Source: Ectothiorhodospira marina
GTDB lineage: Bacteria > Pseudomonadota > Gammaproteobacteria > Ectothiorhodospirales > Ectothiorhodospiraceae
Direction: 5' to 3'
DNA length: 64,000 bases
Assembly (NCBI RefSeq): GCF_900109495.1
Contig: NZ_FOAA01000002.1
Coordinates: forward strand, 62,001-126,000
Positions 49,683 through 61,715 of this stretch are shown piece by piece; within the stretch, counting starts at the first letter, position 1, and each line of letters starts with the position of its first letter. Below the pieces are notes generated by a model that was not told the origin of the DNA, made no database searches, and saw nothing but the letters and a program-made list of their open reading frames with translations. The position numbers and the translations under genes were made by a program.

Positions 49683-51011
49683 GTGACGAAGGCAATGAAG
49701 ACCTTGATCGTGGGACTGGGCAGCACAGGGTTATCCGTGGCGCGGTATCTGACCGCCCGCGGCGAACCCTTCTGCGTGGCCGACTCCCGCGAGAACCCGC
49801 CCGGTGCCGAGGCGCTCAGGGCCCTGGCTCCGGAGGTTTCCCTGTACCGCGGGCCCTTCGATCCGGACCTGTTCGCCGGTTTCGAGCGGCTGGTGGTGAG
49901 CCCCGGTGTCAGTGTGCGGGAACCCGCGGTGCGGGCGGCCGTGGCGGCGGGTGCCCGGGTGGAGGGGGACATCGAACTGTTCGCTCAGGCCGCCACGGCT
50001 CCCGTGGTGGCCATCACGGGCTCCAACGGCAAGAGCACCGTGACCACCTTGCTGGGCGAGATGGCGCGTGCCACGGGGCGTCGGGTGGCGGTGGGCGGTA
50101 ACCTGGGTCCCCCGGCCCTGGACCTGCTGAGCAACCCGGAGCCAGATCTGTATGTCCTGGAGTTATCCAGTTTTCAATTGGAGACCACCGACTCGTTGGC
50201 CTGTGCCGCAGCGGTGGTGCTCAATGTTTCCGCAGATCATCTGGACCGTTATCGTGACTTGTCCGACTATGCCGAAGCCAAGTCGCGGATCTACCGCCGG
50301 GCCCGGGCCGCGGTGATCAACCGGGACGACCCGGTGGTCAGTGCCATGCAGCCGGAGGTCTCCCCGGTGAGCTTTGGTCTGGATGTCCCCGAAACGGGGC
50401 AGTTCGGCCTGCATATGCGCAGCGGCGTGCAATGGCTGTCGCGAGGGGAACAGACCCTGGTGGCCGAATCCACCCTGCGGGTGGCGGGAAGTCATAATAT
50501 TGCCAATGCCCTGGCGGCCCTGGCCCTGGCCGATGCCGTTGGTCTGCCCCTGGAGACCAGTATCGTGGTGCTGGGGCGCTTCACGGGTCTGCCCCATCGC
50601 TGCCAGTGGCTGACCACCTTCCGGGGCGTGAACTGGTACAACGATTCCAAGGGCACCAACCTGGGTTCCACGCTGGCGGCCCTGACCGGTTTGCCCGGTC
50701 GCGTGGTGCTGATTGCTGGTGGTCAGGGCAAGGGGCAGGATTTCACCCCGCTGCGCCAGGTGGCTCAGGAGAAGGCCCGGGCGGTGGTGCTCCTGGGGCA
50801 GGATGCCGGTGTCATCGAACAGGCCCTGGACGGCGTCGTGCCGGTGGTGCGGGCCCGCGACCTGGATCAGGCCGTGGATGAGGCGGCCCGCCTGGCGCGC
50901 CGCAAGGACAGCGTGCTGCTCTCCCCGGCTTGCGCCAGCTTTGACATGTTCCGGGGCTACGAGCACCGCGGCGAGGTGTTCGAGGCGGCGGTGCGGAGGC
51001 TGGTGTCATGA
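49683..51011 (+). CDS. murD: UDP-MurNAc-L-alanine:D-glutamate ligase
   Basis: Encodes 442 residues from GTG 49683; ATG 49695 gives 438 and is nearly as likely. The N-terminal Rossmann-like domain starts TLIVGLGSTGLSVARYL. The ATP loop is TGSNGKST near 112-119, followed by LELSSFQLE and NDSKGTN. It adds D-glutamate to UDP-MurNAc-L-Ala in the cytoplasm. It overlaps ftsW by four bases. Confidence 0.95.
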   Translation: MTKAMKTLIVGLGSTGLSVARYLTARGEPFCVADSRENPPGAEALRALAPEVSLYRGPFDPDLFAGFERLVVSPGVSVREPAVRAAVAAGARVEGDIELFAQAATAPVVAITGSNGKSTVTTLLGEMARATGRRVAVGGNLGPPALDLLSNPEPDLYVLELSSFQLETTDSLACAAAVVLNVSADHLDRYRDLSDYAEAKSRIYRRARAAVINRDDPVVSAMQPEVSPVSFGLDVPETGQFGLHMRSGVQWLSRGEQTLVAESTLRVAGSHNIANALAALALADAVGLPLETSIVVLGRFTGLPHRCQWLTTFRGVNWYNDSKGTNLGSTLAALTGLPGRVVLIAGGQGKGQDFTPLRQVAQEKARAVVLLGQDAGVIEQALDGVVPVVRARDLDQAVDEAARLARRKDSVLLSPACASFDMFRGYEHRGEVFEAAVRRLVS

Positions 51012-52207
51012 AGATGCTGGATCTCCAGGCAAGTCGCGATGTGGGCACCCGTCTGACGGTGGAGATTCACCAGCGCATTGACGTGGGCCTGGCCCTGGTG
51101 GTGCTGGCCCTGCTGTCGCTGGGGCTGGTCATGGTGGCATCAGCCTCCGTTGGCATGGCCGAGCCCTTCTATTTTTTCCAACGGCAGGCGATCTTCGTGG
51201 CCCTGGGGATGACCGCCGCCTGGGTCCTGTATTCCCTGCGCCTGGCCTACTGGGAGCAGGCGGGTCTGCTGTTACTGATTCTGGTCTATGTGCTGCTGGT
51301 GCTGGTGCTGGTGCCGGGTGTGGGCAAGACAGTGAATGGATCCACCCGCTGGATCTCGTTGGGTCTGTTCAACCTGCAGGTATCCGAGGTGGTCAAGCTG
51401 CTGGTCACACTGTATCTGGCGGGTTACCTGGTGCGACATGGACGCCAGGTGCGCGAGAGCCTGATGGGCTTTGTCAAACCCATGCTGCTGCTGGCGCTGG
51501 TCACCATACCGCTGTTGATGCAGCCGGACTTCGGGGCTGCGGTGGTGCTCATGGCCATTGGCCTGGGCATGCTCTTTCTGGGGGGTGCCCGTCTGTGGCA
51601 GTTCATCCTGCTGCTCGGTGTGGTGAGTGGTGCCATGGCCTACCTGGCAGTGCAGACCCCGTATCGTATTGCCCGCCTCACCGGTTTCATGGACCCCTGG
51701 ACCGATCCTTTCAACACCGGTTTTCAGCTCACCCAGTCACTGATTGCCATCGGCAGTGGCTCCTGGTTTGGTGTGGGGCTGGGAGGCAGTGTACAGAAGC
51801 TGTTCTATCTGCCCGAGGCCCACAACGACTTCCTGTTTGCGGTGATGGCCGAGGAGCTGGGACTGGTGGGTATCTGCGTGGTGGTGGGTCTGTTCGTCTT
51901 TCTGATCTGGCGTAGTTTCGCCATCGGTCAGGCGGCCGAGGCGGCGGGCCACCGGTTCGGCGCCTATCTGGCCTACGGCATCGGCATCTGGATCGGGCTG
52001 CAGGCCTTCATCAATATGGGAGTGAACATGGGATTGCTGCCCACCAAGGGTTTGACTCTGCCGCTGATGAGTTATGGCGGTAGCTCGATGCTGGTGACCT
52101 GTGCCGCCATGGGATTGTTGGCGCGAGTCCATCGGGAAACCGTGGAAAGCGGAGGCTGGCGTCGCCGAAGCCCTCGGCGCAAGATCCGACCGGAGGGGCT
52201 CGCATGA
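51008..52207 (+). CDS. ftsW: Septal peptidoglycan glycosyltransferase FtsW
   Basis: Encodes 399 residues of the SEDS family with about ten membrane helices. Conserved elements include the DFGAAVVL loop with the catalytic aspartate region, GSGSWFGVGLGGS and LPEAHNDFLFAVMAEELG, and the C-terminal GLTLPLMSYGGSS. It polymerises lipid II at the septum together with FtsI. Tight overlaps with murD and murG. Confidence 0.96.
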   Translation: MKMLDLQASRDVGTRLTVEIHQRIDVGLALVVLALLSLGLVMVASASVGMAEPFYFFQRQAIFVALGMTAAWVLYSLRLAYWEQAGLLLLILVYVLLVLVLVPGVGKTVNGSTRWISLGLFNLQVSEVVKLLVTLYLAGYLVRHGRQVRESLMGFVKPMLLLALVTIPLLMQPDFGAAVVLMAIGLGMLFLGGARLWQFILLLGVVSGAMAYLAVQTPYRIARLTGFMDPWTDPFNTGFQLTQSLIAIGSGSWFGVGLGGSVQKLFYLPEAHNDFLFAVMAEELGLVGICVVVGLFVFLIWRSFAIGQAAEAAGHRFGAYLAYGIGIWIGLQAFINMGVNMGLLPTKGLTLPLMSYGGSSMLVTCAAMGLLARVHRETVESGGWRRRSPRRKIRPEGLA

Positions 52208-53292
52208 GTCGGCGTCCCATCCTGATCATGGCTGGTGGCACCGGCGGACATGTCTTCCCGGGGCTGGCGGTGGCGGCCCATCTGCAGGCTCGGGGTGAAG
52301 TGGTCTGTTGGTTGGGCACCGCGCACGGTCTGGAGGCCCGATTGGTGCCCGAGGCCGGCATTCCCTTCCACACCCTGCCGGTGAGCGGTCTGCGTGGCAA
52401 AGGGCTGGGTACCTGGCTGCTGGCACCCTGGCGGGTCGGTGTGGCCCTCTGGGCCGCCCTTGCCCTGCTCATGCGCCTCAAACCTCGCGCCGTACTGGGT
52501 CTGGGTGGTTTTGCCTCCGGCCCGGGCGGCCTGATGGCCGCGGCCCTGGGCCGGCCCCTGGTCATTCATGAACAGAATGCCATCGCGGGTCTGACCAATC
52601 GCTGGCTGGCGGGTCGCGCCGACCTGGTGCTTGAGGCCTTTCCTCACACCTTTGCGACCCGCCACGAGGCCATGACCGTGGGAAATCCCGTGCGCGAGCA
52701 GATCCTGCATCTGCCGGCACCCGCCGAACGCATGGCGGGTCGGGAGGGGCCGCTGCGCCTGCTGGTGGTGGGCGGTAGTCTGGGTGCCCTGGCCCTGAAT
52801 ACCTGTGTGCCCCAGGCGGTAGCGCGGTTGCCCCGGGAGGCACGCCCATTGATCCGTCATCAGGCGGGTGAGCGCACCGTGGAGCAGGCCCGGGCAGCCT
52901 ATCAGGCTGCCGACGTGGAGGCCCGTGTGGATGCGTTCATCGAGGATATGGCCGAGGCCTACGCCTGGGCCGACGTGGTGATCTGTCGCTCCGGTGCGCT
53001 GACCGTTTCCGAGTTGGCCGCTGCCGGCGTGGCCTCGATGCTGGTCCCCTATCCGCATGCGGTGGATGACCATCAGCGCACCAATGGATGCTATCTGGCC
53101 GATCCCGGGGCGGCCTGGTTGATCCCGCAAACGCAATTCAATGCCGAGGATCTGGCAGCGAGGCTGCAGGCCATGACTCGCCCGCAGTTGCTGGAGATGG
53201 CCGAGAAGGCACGCGCCCTGGCCCATCCCGAAGCGACCCGGCGGGTGGCCGAGGCCTGTCAGGCCCTGGCGCAGGGAGGAGAGGGGCAATGA
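52204..53292 (+). CDS. murG: UDP-GlcNAc:lipid I GlcNAc transferase MurG
   Basis: Encodes 362 residues of GT-B fold. The glycine-rich loop [10 protein letters not shown] is at 11-20, with HEQNAIAG and the C-terminal donor site [15 protein letters not shown]. It converts lipid I to lipid II on the inner face of the membrane. Overlaps ftsW and murC by four bases. Confidence 0.97.
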   Translation: MSRRPILIMAGGTGGHVFPGLAVAAHLQARGEVVCWLGTAHGLEARLVPEAGIPFHTLPVSGLRGKGLGTWLLAPWRVGVALWAALALLMRLKPRAVLGLGGFASGPGGLMAAALGRPLVIHEQNAIAGLTNRWLAGRADLVLEAFPHTFATRHEAMTVGNPVREQILHLPAPAERMAGREGPLRLLVVGGSLGALALNTCVPQAVARLPREARPLIRHQAGERTVEQARAAYQAADVEARVDAFIEDMAEAYAWADVVICRSGALTVSELAAAGVASMLVPYPHAVDDHQRTNGCYLADPGAAWLIPQTQFNAEDLAARLQAMTRPQLLEMAEKARALAHPEATRRVAEACQALAQGGEGQ

Positions 53293-54715
53293 ATGCACCC
53301 ACTGCCATGATCGGCATGCGTCGCATCCGCCGGATTCACTTTGTGGGCATTGGTGGCTCTGGCATGGGCGGTATCGCCGAGGTGCTGGCCAACCTGGGCT
53401 ATCAGGTCAGCGGCTCGGATATGGCGGAGAACGCGGTCACCCGGCGCCTGGAAGGGCTTGGGGTGGATGTGCATCAGGGTCATGATGCCGCCCACGTGGC
53501 CCATGCCGATGTGCTGGTGATCTCCAGTGCCATCCGTCCGGACAATCCGGAGCTATGTGCAGCCCGTGAGCGGCGCATCCCGGTGGTGGCCCGTGCCGAG
53601 ATGCTGGCCGAGTTGATGCGTTTTCGTTATGGCATTGCCGTGGCCGGCACCCATGGGAAGACCACCACCACCAGCCTGGTGGCGAGCCTGCTGGCCGAGG
53701 GGGGGCTGGACCCCACCTTCGTCATCGGCGGACGCCTCAACAGCACCGCCAGCCATTCCCGCCTGGGGCAGGGCAGTTACCTGGTGGCGGAAGCGGACGA
53801 AAGCGATGCCTCTTTCCTGTGTCTGCAACCGATGATTTCCGTGGTCACCAACATTGATGCCGATCATCTGGCAGCTTATGAGGGGGATTTTGGCCGGCTG
53901 CGGGATGCCTTTCTGGAGTTCCTGCATCACCTGCCCTTCTATGGTCTGGCGGTGCTGTGCGTGGATGATGGCCATATTCGCCAGTTGATGGACCGTATCG
54001 GTCGCCCCATGCTCACCTACGGGGTGGAGCAGCCGGCGGATGTGCGGGCCACACAGCTGCGGGCCAATGGCACCCGCACCCATTTCCTTCTGCACCTGCC
54101 GGGTCGGGATGCCGGCTTCCCGGTCACCCTCAACCTGCCCGGGCGTCATAACGTGCTCAATGCCCTGGCCGCCGTGGCCGTGGCCCATGAGTTGGGGGTG
54201 GGCGACGAGGCCATCCAGCGGGCGCTGCAGGGGTTTCAGGGGATCGGGCGCCGCTTTCAGGTGTACGGCGAATTGCAGACCGCGAGCGGCCAAGTGCTGT
54301 TGGTGGATGACTATGGTCATCATCCCACCGAGGTGGCCGCGACCCTGGCCGCCGCCCGCGCTGCCTGGCCGGATCGCCGCCTGGTGCTGGCGTTTCAGCC
54401 TCATCGTTATACCCGTACCCGGGACCTGTTCGAGGATTTCACCGAAACCCTGTCCGAGCCCGATGCGCTGGTCTTGCTGGAGGTCTATCCGGCGGGCGAG
54501 GAGCCGATTCAGGGGGCCGACGGCCGCACCCTGGCCCGGGCGATCCGCATGCGCGGACGGGTGGATCCGGTCTTTGTGGATGCCCCGGAGCGCCTTGTGG
54601 AGGCCCTCAAGGGTGTCCTCGAGGATGGTGACGTGCTGCTGACCCAGGGGGCCGGCAATGTGGGCGCGCTGTCTGCCAGCCTGCCGCGGGCCCTCGGGAC
54701 GACAGGAGGCCTGGA

Positions 54716-54719
<4 letters not shown>
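53289..54719 (+). CDS. murC: UDP-MurNAc:L-alanine ligase
   Basis: Encodes 476 residues from ATG 53289. The N-terminal domain has [15 protein letters not shown]; the ATP loop is G120-[16 protein letters not shown] and [10 protein letters not shown] are intact. It adds L-alanine to UDP-MurNAc, the first stem-peptide residue. It overlaps murG and murB by four bases. Confidence 0.97.
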
Positions 54720-56550
<1,831 letters not shown>

Positions 56551-56554
56551 TGCA

Positions 56555-57337
56555 GTGCGCATGCGCAAACGCACCATGGCCCGGCGGCATCAACCGCAAC
56601 CTCCCTGGTGGCGCCGGCCGTTGCTGCGCCGCGGCCTGCGCCTGGCATGGCTGGGAGGGCTGGTTGTGCTGCTGATGGCGCTTGTGACCCAGGGCGTGGA
56701 GCGTCTGCTGCATCCAGAGACCCTGCCAGTGCGCAGCGTGGTGATCGAGGGGGCGTTTCAGTACCTGGATCGCCAGGAGATATCGCAGACCCTGGCGCCT
56801 TATGTGGGCGGCGGCTTCTTCAGCCTCGACCTGCGGCCGGTGGAGCAAGCGGTGGAGGCAATGCCCTGGGTGTACGGCGTCTCGGTGCGCCGTGAATGGC
56901 CGGATCGCCTGAAGGTTCGGGTGGATGAGCAGGTGCCGGTGGCGGTTTGGGGCGAGGCCGCACTGCTCAATCAGTATGGTGAACTTTTTCACCCTCCGGT
57001 GGAGACTCACCCGGAGGGGTTGCCCACCCTGAGGGGGCGTGAAGGCCGCGAGCGGCCGCTGATGGAACGTTATCTTGCCGTTCAGGCCCGTCTCGCGGAT
57101 GTGGGTCTGGAAGTGGCGGGACTCAGGGAGGATGCGCGTCGCTCCTGGGTGATCCGGCTGCAGGATGGCAGTCAGGTGGTCATGGGGCGTGGCATGGATA
57201 CGGATCGTCTGGATCGTCTGGTGCGCATGTATCCGCGATTGACGGAGCATCGGGATGAGCCCATCAAGCGTATCGACATGCGTTACACCAACGGCATTGC
57301 CGTCGCCTGGGAAGAGCCGGCGGAGGTATCGGAATGA
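56555..57337 (+). CDS. ftsQ: Cell division protein FtsQ
   Basis: Encodes 260 residues from GTG 56555, eight bases after a GGAGGGCGG site; ATG 56561 is an alternative. A basic cytoplasmic tail is followed by a membrane helix (about 28-47), a POTRA domain (about 57-127, beginning VRSVVIEGAFQYLDRQEI) and the FtsQ beta domain. It recruits FtsL-FtsB to the septum. Confidence 0.95.
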   Translation: MRMRKRTMARRHQPQPPWWRRPLLRRGLRLAWLGGLVVLLMALVTQGVERLLHPETLPVRSVVIEGAFQYLDRQEISQTLAPYVGGGFFSLDLRPVEQAVEAMPWVYGVSVRREWPDRLKVRVDEQVPVAVWGEAALLNQYGELFHPPVETHPEGLPTLRGREGRERPLMERYLAVQARLADVGLEVAGLREDARRSWVIRLQDGSQVVMGRGMDTDRLDRLVRMYPRLTEHRDEPIKRIDMRYTNGIAVAWEEPAEVSE

Positions 57338-57412
57338 ATGAATTGAAGACATGCATGACCAACAGGCAACAGCGACAGACAGCGACCGTCCGGGTATGGG
57401 AGAAGAATACTT

Positions 57413-58648
57413 ATGTCGAAGCGATCGGATAAGGGAATGATCGTCGGCCTGGATATCGGCACCTCCAAGGTGGAGGCCATCGTTGGCGAGATCACCGATG
57501 AGGGTGAGATCGAGATCGTTGGCATCGGTTCGCATCCCTCCCGGGGCCTCAAGAAGGGTGTGGTGGTCAATATCGAGTCCACCGTACAGTCCATTCAGCG
57601 GGCCATCGAGGAGGCCGAGTTGATGGCGGGCTGTCAGATCCACTCGGTGTTCACCGGCATTGCCGGGAGTCACGTGAAGAGCCTCAACTCCACCGGTGTG
57701 GTGGCCATCAAGGACCAGGAAGTCACGCCGGCGGACGTGGAGCGGGTGATTGATGCCGCACGGGCAGTGGCCATACCGGCGGACCAGCGCATCCTGCATG
57801 TGCTGCCCCAGGAATTCATCATCGATGAACAGGAGGGGATTCGCGAGCCGGTGGGCATGTCCGGGGTGCGCCTGGAGGCCAAGGTGCATCTGGTGACGGG
57901 CGCCGTGTCTGCAGCCCAGAACATCATCAAGTGTGTCCGCCGCTGTGGTCTGGAGGTGGATGACATCATCCTCGAGCAACTGGCGTCCAGTTACGCCGTG
58001 CTCACCGAGGACGAGAAGGAGCTGGGGGTGTGCCTGGTGGATATCGGTGGTGGCACCACCGATATCGCCGTGTTCACCGATGGGGCCATCCGTCACACGG
58101 CGGTGATCCCCATTGCCGGGGACCAGGTGACCAACGACATCGCCGTGGCCCTGCGCACGCCCACCCAGTATGCCGAGGATTTGAAGATCAAGTATGCCTG
58201 CGCCCTGCGGCAGCTGGCGGATCCGGAGGAGACCATAGAGGTGCCCGGCGTGGGGGACCGCCCGCCGCGCCGGCTCTCGCGTCAGACCCTGGCCGGGGTG
58301 GTGGAGCCCCGCTATGAGGAATTGATGTCTCTGGTGCAGTCGGAACTGCGGCGCTCCGGTTGCGAGGAGATGGTGGCCGCGGGCGTGGTGTTGACCGGGG
58401 GGTCCTCAAAGATGGAGGGCGTCGCGGAACTGGCCGAAGAGGTGTTCCATATGCCAGTGCGACTGGGATTGCCACATTACGTGACCGGGCTGGTGGATGC
58501 GGTTCGCAATCCAGTGCATTCCACCGGGGTGGGTCTGCTGTTGTTTGGTCATGAAAGCCGCCAGGAACGTACCGGCGAAGGGGTGCGTGGCGGTGGCATG
58601 AAATCGGTTTGGGCACGCATGCGCAGCTGGTTCCAGGGGAACCTGTGA
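57413..58648 (+). CDS. ftsA: Cell division protein FtsA
   Basis: Encodes 411 residues of actin-like fold. Phosphate loops are GLDIGTSKVEAIVG near the start and LVDIGGGTTDIAVF near 205-218. The C-terminal amphipathic helix (SVWARMRSWFQGNL) is the membrane-targeting sequence that tethers FtsZ polymers. A GGGAGAAG site precedes the ATG. It lies 75 bp after ftsQ. Confidence 0.97.
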   Translation: MSKRSDKGMIVGLDIGTSKVEAIVGEITDEGEIEIVGIGSHPSRGLKKGVVVNIESTVQSIQRAIEEAELMAGCQIHSVFTGIAGSHVKSLNSTGVVAIKDQEVTPADVERVIDAARAVAIPADQRILHVLPQEFIIDEQEGIREPVGMSGVRLEAKVHLVTGAVSAAQNIIKCVRRCGLEVDDIILEQLASSYAVLTEDEKELGVCLVDIGGGTTDIAVFTDGAIRHTAVIPIAGDQVTNDIAVALRTPTQYAEDLKIKYACALRQLADPEETIEVPGVGDRPPRRLSRQTLAGVVEPRYEELMSLVQSELRRSGCEEMVAAGVVLTGGSSKMEGVAELAEEVFHMPVRLGLPHYVTGLVDAVRNPVHSTGVGLLLFGHESRQERTGEGVRGGGMKSVWARMRSWFQGNL

Positions 58649-58754
58649 TGCGGGGCTGGTAAGGGAATGGCAAAGAACACACGGGAATGCGGCGACTGGC
58701 TGGGTGTGGTCGGGATTCGCAAAATCAATCAGGTTGAATGAACCAATGGGTTCT

Positions 58755-58761
58755 AGGAGGT
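58755..58761 (+). promoter_or_regulatory. Consensus ftsZ ribosome-binding site
   Basis: AGGAGGT lies seven bases before the ftsZ ATG, the strongest Shine-Dalgarno seen in the cluster. It fits the high synthesis rate of FtsZ relative to its overlapping upstream neighbours. Confidence 0.85.
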
Positions 58762-58768
58762 AACAGAA

Positions 58769-59983
58769 ATGTTTGAACTGATGGATACCTATCCGCAAAA
58801 CGCGGTGATCAAGGTCATCGGCGTCGGTGGCGGCGGTGGTAATGCGGTACAGCATATGGTCAACGCTTCCATTGAGGGCGTGGACTTCGTCTGCGCGAAT
58901 ACGGATGCCCAGGCCCTGAAGCGGGTGGACGCCAAAACCCTGCTGCAGATGGGCGCCCATATCACCAAGGGTCTGGGGGCTGGTGCCGATCCCACCGTGG
59001 GTCGCGAGGCCGCCCTGGAAGACCGTGAGCGTATCCAGGAGATGATCGATGGGGCCGACATGGTCTTCATCACCGCCGGCATGGGCGGTGGCACGGGGAC
59101 CGGCGCGGCGCCGGTGGTGGCGCAGATCGCCAAGGAGATGGGGGTGCTGACCGTGGCGGTGGTCACCAAGCCCTTCCCCTTCGAGGGCAAGAAGCGCATG
59201 CAGGTCGCTCAGTCGGGCATGGAGAATCTGGCCAAGTATGTGGATTCCCTGATCACCATTCCCAACGACAAGCTGCTCTCGGTGCTGGGCAAGAACGTCA
59301 CCCTGCTGGATGCCTTCAAGGCGGCCAATGACGTGCTGCTGGGGGCGGTTCAGGGGATCGCTGAATTGATCACGCGTCCGGGCCTGATCAACGTGGACTT
59401 CGCCGACGTGCGCACGGTGATGTCGGAGATGGGCATGGCCATGATGGGGACGGGGACCGCCTCCGGTGGTGATCGTGCCCGGGTGGCTGCTGAGGCTGCC
59501 ATCTCCAGTCCGCTGCTGGAGGATGTGAACCTTTCCGGGGCCCGCGGCATTCTGGTGAATGTGACCGCTGGCATGGACATGTCCATCGGTGAGTTCGAGG
59601 AAGTGGGCGCCGCCGTCAAGGAATTTGCCTCCGAAGACGCCACCGTGGTGGTGGGTACGGTGATCGATCCGGACATGAGCGACGAATTGCGCGTGACCCT
59701 GGTGGCCACCGGTCTGGGCACCCCCGGGCAGGCCACTCGTCCCACCCGGGAAAAGCCTGCCGTCAAACTGGTGGAGACCCACCAGGTGGCCGCCGCTGGC
59801 GGCGGTGCGGCAGCCGCGGCTGTGCAGCAGGGGCAGTCGGAGCTGGAAGTGGTCGATTACGAGAAGCTGGATCGCCCCGCAGTCATGCGCAAGCAGCAAG
59901 GCAATGGGGGGTACGATTCTTCCGGTAACACCAATATGGACTACCTGGATATCCCGGCCTTCCTGCGCAAGCAGGCTGACTGA
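58769..59983 (+). CDS. ftsZ: Cell division GTPase FtsZ
   Basis: Encodes 404 residues. The tubulin-type GTP loop [10 protein letters not shown] starts at G106; the T7 catalytic region ([11 protein letters not shown]) is intact. A variable linker (about 318-385) leads to the conserved C-terminal peptide [14 protein letters not shown] that binds FtsA and ZipA. It polymerises into the Z-ring. A 120-bp gap before it could hold an extra promoter; none is clear. Confidence 0.98.
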   Translation: MFELMDTYPQNAVIKVIGVGGGGGNAVQHMVNASIEGVDFVCANTDAQALKRVDAKTLLQMGAHITKGLGAGADPTVGREAALEDRERIQEMIDGADMVFITAGMGGGTGTGAAPVVAQIAKEMGVLTVAVVTKPFPFEGKKRMQVAQSGMENLAKYVDSLITIPNDKLLSVLGKNVTLLDAFKAANDVLLGAVQGIAELITRPGLINVDFADVRTVMSEMGMAMMGTGTASGGDRARVAAEAAISSPLLEDVNLSGARGILVNVTAGMDMSIGEFEEVGAAVKEFASEDATVVVGTVIDPDMSDELRVTLVATGLGTPGQATRPTREKPAVKLVETHQVAAAGGGAAAAAVQQGQSELEVVDYEKLDRPAVMRKQQGNGGYDSSGNTNMDYLDIPAFLRKQAD

Positions 59984-60018
59984 TCATGGTCTGTGGAGGA
60001 CGGGGGGGTGCCCCGCGT

Positions 60019-60048
60019 GGCGGGGTCCCCCACCCGGCGGGGTCCCCC
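60019..60048. repeat. GC-rich tandem/inverted repeat between ftsZ and lpxC
   Basis: GGCGGGGTCCCCC occurs at 60019-60031 and 60036-60048 with a 17-bp period, and each unit is itself GGGG/CCCC self-complementary. Flanking GGGG and CCCC runs (60001-60065) allow alternative hairpins. No T-tract follows, so it may attenuate rather than end transcription into lpxC. Confidence 0.55.
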
Positions 60049-60120
60049 GCGCGGGCGCCCAGCGGGGAGGTCGGGCCGCTGATCGGCCGTTTATGCTGCA
60101 CTGCACATTAGATGATGCTG

Positions 60121-60129
60121 TGCTATAGT
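60121..60129 (+). promoter_or_regulatory. Possible lpxC promoter, extended -10
   Basis: TGCTATAGT has the TGn extension before TATAGT (60124-60129). A poor -35 (TGCACA at 60102) lies 16 bases upstream. It is 87 bp before the lpxC GTG and would allow lpxC expression separate from ftsZ. Confidence 0.5.
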
Positions 60130-60215
60130 TGACAACTTTTATCGACGCCGGTCCGGCCCTGGCGGGAACGGCAGGGCGCCCTGCGGGGGCTGTCCGACGC
60201 TTCGAGGACATCACT

Positions 60216-61127
60216 GTGATCAGACAACGCACACTCAAGAACACCATCCGGGCCACCGGGGTGGGGCTTCACACCGGGGAGAAGATCTACCTGATGTTGC
60301 GCCCGGCCCCGGCGGATACCGGCGTGGTCTTCCGTCGCGTGGATCTGGATCCAGTGGTGGAGATCAAGGCGCACCCCGAGAATGTCGGAGATACCTGCCT
60401 CTCCACCACCATGGTGGATGGTCCCGTGCGGGTGTCCACGGTGGAGCATCTGCTCTCTGCGGTGGCAGGTCTGGGTATCGACAACCTTTATGTCGAGGTC
60501 AGCGCCGCCGAGGTGCCCATCATGGATGGCAGTGCGGGGCCCTTCGTCTTTCTGATCCAGTCAGCGGGGATCGTCGAACAGAACGCGCCCAAACGCTTCA
60601 TTCGGATCAAGAAGCCGGTGGAAGTGCGTGAGGATGACAAGTGGGCCCGCTTCGAACCCTTCGATGGCTTCAAGGTCGCCTTCTCCATCGGCTTTGATCA
60701 CCCGATCTTCAGTGGAGGTATCCAGAGTGCCGAGCTGGATTTTTCCACCACGTCCTTTGTCAAGGAAGTGAGTCGGGCCCGCACCTTCGGTTTCATGCGG
60801 GATATCGAGGCCCTGCGCAGCAAGCAGCTGGCCCTGGGGGGCAGTCTGGATAATGCCGTGGTACTCGACGACTTCCGTGTGCTCAACGAAGACGGCCTGC
60901 GTTATGAGGATGAATTCGTGAAGCACAAGATCCTGGATGCCATCGGTGATCTGTACCAGTTGGGCTACAGCCTGATCGGCGCGTTTGAGGGCTACAAGTC
61001 AGGTCATGCCTTGAACAATCGCCTGATCCGCCAGCTGATTCACCAGCCGGATGCCTACGAGATCGTGACCTTCGAGGACGAATCCGAGCGCCTGCCCATC
61101 TCTTACGCTCAGGCGGCCACCGCCTGA
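60216..61127 (+). CDS. lpxC: UDP-3-O-acyl-N-acetylglucosamine deacetylase
   Basis: Encodes 303 residues from GTG 60216, where [21 protein letters not shown] aligns with the E. coli N-terminus. Zinc ligands are H78 in STVEHLL, H237 and D241 in HKILDAIGD; the second histidine region KSGHALNN is intact. It performs the committed step of lipid A synthesis. Longer in-frame starts lack support. In enterics its level is set by FtsH proteolysis; the C-terminal tail AQAATA is of the hydrophobic type recognised there. Confidence 0.97.
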   Translation: MIRQRTLKNTIRATGVGLHTGEKIYLMLRPAPADTGVVFRRVDLDPVVEIKAHPENVGDTCLSTTMVDGPVRVSTVEHLLSAVAGLGIDNLYVEVSAAEVPIMDGSAGPFVFLIQSAGIVEQNAPKRFIRIKKPVEVREDDKWARFEPFDGFKVAFSIGFDHPIFSGGIQSAELDFSTTSFVKEVSRARTFGFMRDIEALRSKQLALGGSLDNAVVLDDFRVLNEDGLRYEDEFVKHKILDAIGDLYQLGYSLIGAFEGYKSGHALNNRLIRQLIHQPDAYEIVTFEDESERLPISYAQAATA

Positions 61128-61138
61128 CGACTGCTGCA

Positions 61139-61549
61139 TCAACCCTGCGTTGAAAAGCGACGCAGGGTCTGCCTGAGTTCAGGATCCCCCACTGAGTCCG
61201 CGGCTCGGGACAGGGCCTCGCGAGCCTCTTCGTTGAGCGGGGGTAACGGCTTGCCGGGGCGCGGTGTAAAGGCTTGCATCACCGGTCGCACGCGGATCTT
61301 CACCGACCGGGCGCTGATGCCGTGATAGGCCTTCATCTGCTTGAGGATTTCCCGCTGCATGTAGCGTAGCTGATGCGCCCAGGTGCCGGAGTCCGTCACC
61401 AGGATCAATACGCCTTCCTTGATGTTTCCCACCCAGCAATGGTCCCGTAGCCCCGGCGGCAGCAGAGTGCGCACACTCTGAGTCATGGCCTCCAGCCGTC
61501 GTGCCTGCTCCAGCATCGTGGGATCGAGATAGGTTCGAGGGGCACGCAT
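61139..61549 (-). CDS. DUF721 protein, DciA-like
   Basis: Encodes 136 residues. The DUF721 core (about 15-90: LPPGLRDHCWVGNIKEGVLI, then LRYMQREIL) is of the KH-like type found in DciA, the helicase loader of bacteria lacking DnaC. Pseudomonas has a DUF721 gene at this same place between lpxC and secA. Whether this copy loads DnaB is inference. It converges on lpxC with 11 bp between stops. Confidence 0.8.
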   Translation of the reverse strand: MRAPRTYLDPTMLEQARRLEAMTQSVRTLLPPGLRDHCWVGNIKEGVLILVTDSGTWAHQLRYMQREILKQMKAYHGISARSVKIRVRPVMQAFTPRPGKPLPPLNEEAREALSRAADSVGDPELRQTLRRFSTQG

Positions 61550-61715
61550 GGTGAATGCTCCGAAGCGGGTGTGGGCGTGAATGGTTTCCCTTGAACGGGC
61601 TGCTTCGTTATTATCTCAAAGTTTGTCGTTTTGTACGGGATTGTGCCAGGCACATCCCCGCCTTATTCCGGCTCGCGGTTTGGTCGGGTGGTGTCACTCA
61701 CAAACTCAGGTCGTC

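Noticed and set aside
60001-60070. Repeat block after ftsZ as a CRISPR or minisatellite
   Set aside because: Only two short units with a four-base spacer; no array.
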